Below are positions 1 to 6,451 of a DNA stretch of 6,451 nt, piece by piece. A program made the translations under genes and the position numbers. The stretch covers positions 1-6,451 of the forward strand of contig NZ_WJFC01000360.1 of the NCBI RefSeq assembly GCF_009725235.1, in the 5' to 3' direction. Below the pieces are notes generated by a model. The model did no database searches. It worked only from the letters and a program-made list of their open reading frames with translations, and had not been told where the DNA came from. This DNA is from Scytonema sp. UIC 10036 (GTDB lineage Bacteria > Cyanobacteriota > Cyanobacteriia > Cyanobacteriales > Nostocaceae). How positions within the stretch are numbered: position 1 is the stretch's first letter; each line of letters begins with the position of its first letter.

Positions 1-1030
1 CATTTGTACCTAAAGTTGAAGTCGTAACTCTGAATATTTTGCCGTTATTCACTGCTGCTACGAAAAGCTCGTTTTGGCTGTTAATTCCGAAAGTTGAAAA
101 ATTATTTCCGGAAAATGCAGCTGACCAGGTGATGGAATTATCGCTGTTCATAATTCCGATCTGGGTGGAACAATAATCTGCAAAAATATATTTTCCCTGC
201 AGGGCCGGATATTGTGTACCTCTGTAAACATAGCCTCCTGTAATCGAACCCTTTCCACCGGAATGGCCATTAACCGCCACCGGAAGGTCTGGCGATTGGC
301 GCCAATCCGATGTATTGTACGGGCATTTCTCGTAGCATCTCAGCCTTAATTGATTCCTGCTGTGTAATAGGCATCTGTTGATTTCTCAAATTTCCTGCCG
401 ACGTCGCAATCATCACATTTCCGAAACCTATCAAAATAATTCATCATTTTCAGTCCGTACGCCCAGACTTCATAGCGCCATCAGTACCCTCAAAGGATTT
501 CCGGAGGATATTGTATGGCCCTGTGAATGATGTTCGTTAACAATTTTCCAGAAGGGAATTTTTATTGCCGTATTATTAGATCGCCCCCGCTTCCTCCGTC
601 ACCGTAACATCCAAAATAGCCGTCCGGCGCAAAATGATGCTTCCTCCGTTGTGATTGAAAATGTTAGCTGTTTAAAATAATTTCGTTGTTGCATCTGCTA
701 CACCGGATTGGAGCTTTGTTATCCGCCACCGTAATATTTCCGCGGTATCATTGTATAACAAAATAACGTTGCAGCCTTTGCGGATGAAAAGCCAGCCCCA
801 AAGACTCTTTCCCACCGTAGTAATCTTTGAGCTGATATTTGAAAGTAGATGAATTTACAGTGCGTTCGCTGCACAATTTTAATGATTCCGTTTTGCTGAA
901 CAACAAAACCTGCTGTCGTAGCGTGGTGATCTACCGGTCGGTAAATCGGTTGCAAATTCTTCCAGATTAATGCTTTGTGCCATTAAAAATGCTAAAAGAA
1001 ATTAAACTGTGTAAAAGAAGTAGTTTTCAT
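1..1030 (-). CDS. PQQ-dependent sugar dehydrogenase (GSDH family), frameshifted, 3' end cut by window
   Basis: Secreted beta-propeller enzyme of the glucose/sorbosone dehydrogenase family, which oxidises sugars with PQQ outside the cytoplasm. The start is ATG at 1030-1028. The reading AQSINLEEFATGF follows a short signal peptide, which would read MKKLLLLHSLISFS if the A-run after the ATG has lost two bases. In order towards base 1, across several frames: FVVQQNGIIKIVQ (about 855-900), a GGERGLLGLAFHP-like block (about 790-825), FNHNGG plus FAPDGY (about 615-660; this His is probably the catalytic base, by family analogy), DGGSGGD (about 580-600), NPFEGTDGA and YEVWAYGLKN (about 445-505), MIADVG (about 395-418). 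Then 112 codons are open without interruption at 337-2, from CYEKCPYNTSDW through GSITGGYVYRGTQYP, GKYIFADY and ELFVAAVNNGKIFRV. The last is a typical final propeller blade, so nearly the whole catalytic domain is present. A T9SS sorting tail, common on flavobacterial members, would lie beyond the window. Several frame changes occur at 337-1030. They are indels that leave family motifs intact, so they are probably sequence error rather than gene decay. Confidence 0.92.
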
Positions 1031-1226
1031 AATATTTTTGATATATATGTTAAATCAGAATGAAAATTTCATACCATAAAAAGATTATAAATTCGTTACA
1101 ATAGCTGAAAAATTATTAAACTTATAAAAAAAAATGCGATATATCTGAAAATATGATTTCTGTGTTTTACAATTCATAAATTCAAAAAATGATTATATTG
1201 CGATTAATTTAACGTAGTTAAACAAA
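1031..1226. other. AT-rich divergent intergenic region (left copy)
   Basis: About 200 bases separate the divergent starts at 1030 (minus) and 1227 (plus). The DNA is strongly A+T-rich with many A and T runs and contains no open frame. It should hold the promoters of both genes. I could not fix a convincing Bacteroidetes -33/-7 pair or a Shine-Dalgarno sequence before either ATG. Weak Shine-Dalgarno signals are usual in Bacteroidetes. Bases 1039-1087 and 1171-1236 are perfectly matched in reverse complement by 6109-6157 and 5960-6025. Confidence 0.7.
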
Positions 1227-2486
1227 ATGCAAGGAAGGACTTATTACAATTTGTGCTATTGTACTAGGTTATTTCTAAACGGTATACCAACATGGTACGC
1301 CAGCAAATTGAAAAGCAGGCGACTGCTCTTCAGGAGACAATCCGGAGAAGTATCAGAAGAAATCAAAGGCTTTCTAAAGAACGCTGAATCTTGGATTCCA
1401 AAATTTATTACCCAAGCCAAAGACAAAGAGATGAACTTGTCTTGACCTGAAAGGGGGATAACGTTCTTTGGAGATCACACAAAGAATCTTGTGAATTGAT
1501 TTAACCAATTATTCCAGCCACCCTGTTTTTATGAGCTTTGTAACAAAAACTGTGAAGTTCAGAAGAATTCCACAGACCGTACAATCGACATTTTCTTTGA
1601 GCAGTTTCGATGCGGTAAACCAAGCAAAAGGGTACGCAACCTGAAGCTGGCGATCGGACTTTTCGGAATACCACGCTTACAGGTGAAGTACAATACGCCT
1701 GATGCACAGGTAAAAGCGATTGTTAGAAAGAACGATTAGATGCGTCTGTGGAACGGTTTTTCGGAGGTAATCAGAACCAGCCATTGATAAGTTGGGTGCC
1801 TCCAGCCAAAACGTTCAGAGGTTCGCGGGTACTGCAAGAATTTCTGTAGAAATGCCGGAATGAAGGACATTGATAAAGTAAAAGATGCTTCAGACTTCTG
1901 CAAAATTCAGTTCTGGGAAGTTACAGCAGCCCTGAAGTTTTTCCTTATTTTGAAACAGTGGGCTGCAATGATGCTGCAAAGGTATTCTATGGGCGTTTGC
2001 AAAAAAATGTAAACCTCCCAAATATTTGCGAAAGGAATCGATTAATCAAAGTGCTGTAGAAGTGGAAAATTGTCTGATACGGCTGTTTGTAATAAATTTT
2101 AAACCAGCAAAGTGGCACAATCCTTAACGTCCTGCAAACAAAAATATACGCAGTTTATGAGGGGCTATAAGCTGAGCTCCTGATGAAGAAGCTTAGTATT
2201 ATATGCGCATAAGAGGAAATATACAAAAGCTCCTGTAGAGGAGCTTGTCGAAACTGCAATATCGGCTATGATGAAACTGAGCAGAGTAGTGGTAGATATG
2301 CAGATGGAGCCCAAAGAGCCCAAAGAATGGAAAACGCTAACCGAGAAAAAAATGTTGGCAAACCTTTGCGGTAAGCTTGACCGCAGAGTTTATACTGACC
2401 GAAGTTGTAAACGCATTCTAATGAAGAACCAGATTTCGGTAACTTCTCTCAGGAGGAAGCGAAAGAATTTAGATGTACTGGGTTAG
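1227..2486 (+). CDS. Unrecognised coding region, heavily frameshifted (left copy)
   Basis: I do not recognise this product. Coding on the plus strand is inferred because plus-strand fragments are lysine- and glutamate-rich and persist in both arms, whereas the opposite strand gives Cys/Phe/Leu/Ser-rich shadows. From ATG 1227 an open stretch runs to a stop at 1443-1445 and ends SEEIKGFLKNAES, IPKFITQAKDKEMNLS. Using the other arm to adjust frame, the middle reads SEKQATAIQETI, giving a hydrophilic, probably helical segment. Further pieces are SVERFFGGNQNQPLISWVPP (about 1747-1806), INQSAVEVENCLIR (about 2040-2085), KLDRRVYTDRS near 2370-2405 and, in another frame, NEEPDFGNFSQEEAKEFRC (about 2420-2475). 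A frame stop lies at 2484-2486. Whether this is one protein of about 400 residues or two or more small ones cannot be decided. It is divergent from the dehydrogenase gene. No signal peptide, catalytic motif or transposase signature is visible. Confidence 0.5.
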
Positions 2487-3564
2487 GTAAATTGCCTGCT
2501 GGTGCTAAGTAGTTTCAGGGCTTACGGTGGTAGGTCTTCTTAGGTCCGGAATCTATTGATGCGGTTTAATGTCATTCATGATCGCATTCGCAATCATGTA
2601 TCGTTATATCATTTTCTATATGGCGAGCAGGTGTTTATGCGTAATCGCAATGATCACAACTTTTCCATATTTTCGGTTATGATTCGAGATTTCACGCTAA
2701 CGCTTCCGGTATTGCGGGTTAATCGTTTTAAACGATGGCGGTTGCAGTCGAACAAAGTTATGCATTTATGAAAGAACCAAGAAATATTCGCGGGAAAAGT
2801 ATTCGTGAAGCATAATGACGGTTTCAAGAACGCATGCGCCAAGTGGTCCACAACAATATTTCTTAATCGGCTGTTTGTCTTGTTCTTCTTCGGAACGGGA
2901 CCAAATAAAAGGGTTTTGCTTAATCCCTGATCGTAGGGGTACAATGACTTGTTTACCTCTGTAATTGCTTTCAAGAATTCTTTCAAGATTAAATAAACAA
3001 AGGGGCTTTCCGTATGGAACCGGCATAAGAATTCTACGAATACATTGGACGATTTCCCCTCGAAAAACAAAAGAAAAATATACACTTTTTTTCTCAATTT
3101 TTAAGCGGTGGTATTAGCAATCGCTACCACGGTTTCAATACGTATATTTTACATGGGTAGAACTATTCTTTTGCTTGTAAAAGCAGAGAATGTTGAAAAT
3201 AAACTTCACTTTAAAGACGGAAGACGGCAAAAACTTCGGTATGAAGGCAAAACCTTTGAAAATACAAAATAAGATTTCCCGCATTATTATTGAGAGACTC
3301 TTAAAAAGCAGCACCAAGATTTATGAGCAGAAATATATCCCTTATTCGTTGGGTAAAGTTATTGTAGTTTACGTTCTAGTCGTGATTAATCGCTTCACCA
3401 ACACAATCGGGGGGTAAGGAAAAAGAGTAGAGGATATGAGCGCATCTTGTCAGAAATCTTCATATAATTGGTGGTAATCTCTGTAATAATCTTTCTGCTG
3501 GTTTAAAGATGGGTCGGTCTTGGGAATAAGGACTCAATTTACGAAGAGAGAAAATAATCTTTTT
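2487..3564. other. Inner left arm: no gene can be supported
   Basis: About 1.1 kb between the unrecognised coding region and the axis. It contains open frames on both strands, the longest of 147 codons at 3097-2654 on the minus strand, but none is preserved in the mirror region 3588-4660. Isolated plausible peptides occur, for example NKLHFKDGRRQKLRYEGKTF on the plus strand around 3200-3260 and NLERILESNYRGKQVI on the minus strand around 2950-3000. They cannot be joined into a protein or matched to a family. The sequence is probably coding DNA too damaged by indels to read. Confidence 0.6.
2577..2598. repeat. Small hairpin CATGATCGC...GCAATCATG (left copy)
   Basis: Six paired bases (CATGAT with ATCATG), one mismatch, two more pairs and a 4-nt ATTC loop. 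It is kept exactly in the mirror arm at 4545-4566, so the sequence is reliable. There is no T-run after it, so it is not a good intrinsic terminator. Function unknown. Confidence 0.4.
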
Positions 3565-3587
3565 ATTACTAATTGCTTATTAGTAAT
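3565..3587. repeat. Axis of the palindrome: 9-bp inverted repeat with 5-nt spacer
   Basis: ATTACTAAT (3565-3573), spacer TGCTT, ATTAGTAAT (3579-3587). This perfect short hairpin is the point where the left arm turns into the right arm. Immediately outside it the flanks still pair but imperfectly: CTTTTT on the left against CTTTTC read from the right. A short hairpin like this could let a 3' end fold back and prime synthesis, or could be the tip of a hairpin-ended molecule. Confidence 0.85.
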
Positions 3588-4660
3588 GAAAAGTTTATTT
3601 GTCTCTAGGATAAATAGAGTGTGTTATGGAACCCATCGTCTGGACACATAAAACGGTAGCAGAAAGTTCTTATTTCAGAGATTACCTGCTTTTATTTGAC
3701 GATTTCTGACAAGCGTACGCTGATATACTCTACTCTAAAATTTCGGTACTCAGATTCTGTTGGTGAAGCGATTAATGAGGACTATAACGTTAGACAAGCT
3801 TGGCAGAAAGATGGTAAGTTATATATTTCACTCATATTTTCTCGGTGAATGCTTGATAAGTTCTCTCAATAATAATGCGGGCCTTATTTCGTGTGTGCAT
3901 GGTTTTGCGCATACGGAAGAGAGTCGGTTCCTCTTTTCGTGAAGTTTATTTGACGACAGATCTCTGCTTTTGCAAGCAAAAGAAGGTTCAACAAATGTTA
4001 CATATGTGTATACCAAATTAGTGGTAGCTCTTGCTAATTCCAGGCTTATCAATTGAGCACAACTCGTTAGATTGGTCTCTAGGATTTCGTGGGGAAATGG
4101 TCAAACACTCGTAGTATTGTTATTAATTCAAAATTAAAGTTTTGTTTTTTTGTCTTGAAAGAATTCTTGAATTTGAAATTATAAGAGGTAAGCGGGAGTC
4201 AGCGGTTCCCCTACTATTATATTCAGCTGATGTTTTTATACTATCGCGTTCTTGACGTGCAGAAGACGCTTCCGATTCCGTGATTTATTGTTTTGGACTC
4301 TTGTGCATGTGTTCTTTATTCCCGTCATTCTGGAAAATGAATGCTTTTCACGTTTTATTTCGTGGATCGCATAAATGCATGACTTTTTTCGACTGCAACA
4401 GAAACATCGATTAAAACGGTAAACCCGCAATACCGGAAGCGTTAGCGTGAAATAATCGATTCATAATCGAAAATATATAAAAGTTGTGATCATTGCGCTT
4501 ACGCATAACCCCCTGCTAGCCATATAGAAAAGGATATAACGATACATGATTGCGAATGCGATCATGACCTGTGACATTAAACCGCATCACTAGATTCCTG
4601 ACCTAAGAAGACCTACCACCGTAAGCCCTTAGGAGTACTTAGCACATAGCAGGCTTTTAC
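3588..4660. other. Inner right arm: no gene can be supported
   Basis: Mirror of the inner left arm, with only about 70-75% agreement by eye. Short exact anchors (3758-3776, 3862-3881, and the hairpin at 4545-4566) show it is the same sequence. Open frames here do not correspond to those on the other side, so none is annotated. Confidence 0.6.
4545..4566. repeat. Small hairpin (right mirror copy)
   Basis: Exact reverse-complement copy of 2577-2598 in the right arm, in a stretch where the two arms otherwise differ at many positions. Confidence 0.4.
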
Positions 4661-5969
4661 CTAACCCAGTACATCTAAATTTTTTCGCTTCCTCCTGAGA
4701 GAAGTTACCGAAATGTGGTTGTTCATTAGAATGCGTTTACAACTTCGGTCAGTATAAATTTCTGCGTTCAAGCTTACCGTGAAGGTTTGCCAGCATTTTT
4801 TTTTCGGTTGCGCGTTTTCCATTTTTTGGGCTCTTTGGGCTCCATCTGCATATCTACCACTACTCTGTGTCAGTTTCATCATAGCCGATATTGCAGTTTC
4901 GACATGCTGCTCCTCTACAGGATTATTTTGTATTTTTCATCTTATGATGCATCTAATACTAAGCTTCTTCTTCTCAGTACCTATAGCTTATAGCCGGACA
5001 CATAAACTGCGTATTAGTTTGTTTGCAGGACGTTAAGGATTGTGCCAGTGTTTGCTGGTTTAAAATTTATTACTTGAGGGCCGTATTAGACAATTTTCCA
5101 CTTCTACAGCACTTTGATTATTAGATTCCTTTCGCAAATATTTGTAGAGGTTTACATTTTTTGGCAATCGCATATAGAATACCTTTGCTCGCATCATTGC
5201 AGCCCACTGTTTCAAAATAAGGATAAACTTCAGGGCTGCTGTAACTTCCCAGTACTGAATTTTGTGAGAAGTCTGAATACATCTTTTACTTTATCAATCC
5301 TTCCTTCATTCCGGCATTTGTACAGAAATTCTTGCAGTACCCGCGAACCTCTGACGCGTTTTGGCTGGAGGCACCCAACTTATCAATTCTGGTTGTGATT
5401 ACCTCCGAAAATTCGTGGTTGGCCGTTCCACAGACGCATCTACTCGTTCTTTCTAACAATCGCTTTTACCTGTGCATCATTAGCGTATTGTACTTCACCT
5501 GTAAGCGTGGTATTCCGAAGAGTCCGATCGCCAGCTTCAGGTTGCCTACCCTTTTGCTTTGTTTACCGCATCGGAACTGCTCAAAGAAAGTCCGTTGTGT
5601 CGATTGTACGGTCTGTGTATAATTGGGTTCTGAACTTCACAGTTTTTGTTACAAAGCTCATAAAAACAGGGTGGTGTGGATTAATTGGTTAAATCTGATT
5701 CACAAGATTGTTTGTGTTTTCTCCAAAGCACGTTATCCTCCTTTCAGGTCAAGACAAGTTCATCTCTTTGTCTTTGGCTTGGGTAATAAATTTTGGAATC
5801 AAAGATTCAGCGTTCTTTAGAAAGCCTTTGATTTCTTCTGATACTTCTCCGGATTGTCTCCTGAATAGCAGTCGCCTGCTTTTCACTTTTGCTGGCGTAC
5901 CATGTTGGTATACCGTTTAGAAATAACCTAGTACAATAGCACAAATTGTAATAAGTCTTTTCCTTGCAT
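4661..5969 (-). CDS. Mirror copy of the unrecognised coding region, frameshifted
   Basis: Reverse-complement copy of 1227-2486, starting at ATG 5969-5967. The first part is almost identical to the left copy (70 nt identical at 5888-5957), but indels change the frame at different places. Here the frame gives ASKSEKQATAIQETI where the left arm gives ASKLKSRRLLFRR. The block before the MNLS stop (GFLKNAESLIPKFITQAKD) is the same. A longer run than in the left arm is visible around 5060-5270: PYFETVGCNDASKGILYA, then AKESNNQSAVEVENCLIR. The copy is useful only as a second reading of the same locus. Product unknown. Confidence 0.5.
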
Positions 5970-6165
5970 TTTGTTTAACTACGTTAAATTAATCGCAATA
6001 TAATCATTTTTTGAATTTATGAATTTTTTAACACAGAAATCATATTTTCAGATATATCGCATTTTTTTTTATAAGTTTAATAATTTTTCAGCTATTGTAA
6101 CGAATTTTTAATCTTTTTATGGTATGAAATTTTCATTCTGATTTAACATATATATCATAAATATT
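5970..6165. other. AT-rich divergent intergenic region (right mirror copy)
   Basis: Reverse-complement copy of 1031-1226, lying between the mirror copy of the unrecognised gene (start at 5969, minus) and the dehydrogenase start at 6166. It carries the 49-nt and 66-nt perfect arm-to-arm blocks. The few differences are mostly in A/T runs, for example TTTTTAATC here against TATAATC in the left arm. Confidence 0.7.
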
Positions 6166-6451
6166 ATGCAAACTACTTCTTTTACACAGTTTAATTTCTT
6201 TTAGCATTTTTAATGGCACAAAGCATTAATCTGGACGAATTTGCAACGGATTTACCGACCGGTAGATCACCACGCTACGACAGCAGGTTTTGTTGTTCAG
6301 CAAAACGGAATCATTAAAATTGTGCAGCCGATCGGCACTGTAAATTCATCTAACTTTCTAAATATCAGCTCAAAGATTACTTACGGTGGGGAAAGAGGTC
6401 TTTTGGGGCTGGCTTTTCATCCGCAATATGCTGCCAACGGTTATTTTTTTG
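6166..6451 (+). CDS. Mirror copy of the PQQ sugar dehydrogenase 5' end, partial
   Basis: This is the right-arm copy of the dehydrogenase gene described at 1-1030, beginning at ATG 6166-6168 and running off the window end. From 6289 the frame is open to the last base and reads FVVQQNGIIKIVQP, then SSNFLNISSKI, GGERGLLGLAFHPQY and AANGYFF. This is a textbook N-terminal blade of the GSDH/PQQ sugar dehydrogenase family and a cleaner version than the left arm gives. Between 6168 and 6289 there are frame changes. Several are the same as in the left arm: the stretch from GATTTACCGACCGG to GGTTTTGTTG is identical in both arms, and repairing it needs the same missing bases. The second codon is CAA here and AAA in the left arm. 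I regard it as the same locus read twice, not a paralogue. Confidence 0.93.

Larger units (their letters stand above)
759..3575 (+). repeat. Left arm of giant inverted repeat
   Basis: Pairs in reverse complement with about 3577-6451. Blocks checked base by base: 1039-1087 with 6109-6157 (49 nt), 1171-1236 with 5960-6025 (66 nt), 1238-1307 with 5888-5957 (70 nt), 3278-3297 with 3862-3881 (20 nt) and 3385-3403 with 3758-3776 (19 nt). The sum of paired coordinates drifts from 7152 at the axis to about 7210 at the outer end, so the arms differ by a net few dozen bases of indels. Base 759 pairs with the last base of the window. The arm probably extends further left, with its partner outside the window. 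Confidence 0.97.
3577..6451 (-). repeat. Right arm of giant inverted repeat
   Basis: Reverse complement of about 759-3575, continuing to the window end without leaving the repeat. By eye, agreement with the left arm is about 90% or better in the outer 1.7 kb and about 70-75% in the inner 1 kb, with indels frequent. All features in this arm duplicate those of the left arm in opposite orientation. Confidence 0.97.

Noticed and set aside
2654..3097. 147-codon open frame on the minus strand, the longest in the window
   Set aside because: The mirror sequence in the right arm (around 4050-4500, plus strand) has stops and a different frame. Composition is unconvincing and no family resemblance is seen. 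In a noisy, partly uncorrected stretch this is a chance opening.
3190..4052. Small open frames around the axis (3190-3417 plus, 3760-3942 plus, 3828-4052 minus)
   Set aside because: Frames on the two sides of the axis do not correspond although the DNA is the same locus. No start, motif or family supports any of them.
4779..5820. Series of open frames of 61-96 codons on the plus strand of the right arm
   Set aside because: They are antisense to the unrecognised coding region, rich in Cys, Phe, Leu and Ser, overlap one another in different frames, and mirror nothing longer in the left arm. They are shadow frames.
6095..6116. Possible Bacteroidetes promoter (TTG at 6095-6097, TAATCTTT at 6109-6116) upstream of the dehydrogenase
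   Set aside because: The -7 element does not match TAnnTTTG and the spacing is too short. In such AT-rich DNA similar pairs occur by chance.
759..6451. Composite transposon or insertion sequence with inverted ends
   Set aside because: The arms meet with only a 5-nt spacer, contain a partial housekeeping-type gene, show no transposase motif, and the repeat runs off the window. No target-site duplication can be defined.
759..6451. Retron, reverse-transcriptase or other long-hairpin RNA system
   Set aside because: The palindrome spans a coding gene start and an intergenic region. No reverse-transcriptase motif or compact structured RNA was seen in any frame.

Overview
The window is dominated by one structure. 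From about base 759 to base 6451 it is a giant inverted repeat (a fold-back palindrome). The left arm (about 759-3575) is repeated in reverse complement as the right arm (about 3577-6451). The axis lies in a 9-bp inverted repeat with a 5-nt spacer at 3565-3587. Blocks of 66 and 70 nt are identical between the arms, so this is beyond doubt. Only bases 1-758 have no partner, because the window stops before the right arm reaches their mirror.

Unfolded, the real information content is about 3.6 kb. Reading from base 1: (a) 1-1030, minus strand, a secreted PQQ-dependent sugar dehydrogenase (glucose/sorbosone dehydrogenase family beta-propeller), with its C-terminal end cut by the window; (b) 1031-1226, a very AT-rich divergent intergenic region; (c) 1227 to about 2486, plus strand, a heavily frameshifted coding region that I do not recognise; (d) about 2487-3564, sequence up to the palindrome axis in which no gene can be supported. 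Items (a, 5' part), (b), (c) and (d) recur in mirror order at 6166-6451, 5970-6165, 4661-5969 and 3588-4660.

The dehydrogenase sequence, the absence of a clear Shine-Dalgarno sequence, the AT-rich intergenic DNA and the signal-peptide gene start suggest Bacteroidetes, most likely Flavobacteriia (Chryseobacterium-like). That assignment is inference from family resemblance.

Base quality changes along the window. The dehydrogenase frame is open and clean for 112 codons at 2-337, acquires several frame changes at 337-1030, and coding becomes unreadable towards the axis. Arm-to-arm agreement falls from long perfect blocks in the outer part to roughly 70-75% (by eye) near the axis. Indels dominate over substitutions where the protein can be checked. 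This pattern fits a low-coverage long-read contig or read containing a snap-back or template-complement chimera better than a new biological system. A covalently closed hairpin end or a genuine inverted duplication would give a similar layout and cannot be excluded from sequence alone. I found no RNA gene, CRISPR array, transposase or defence system that I can support.
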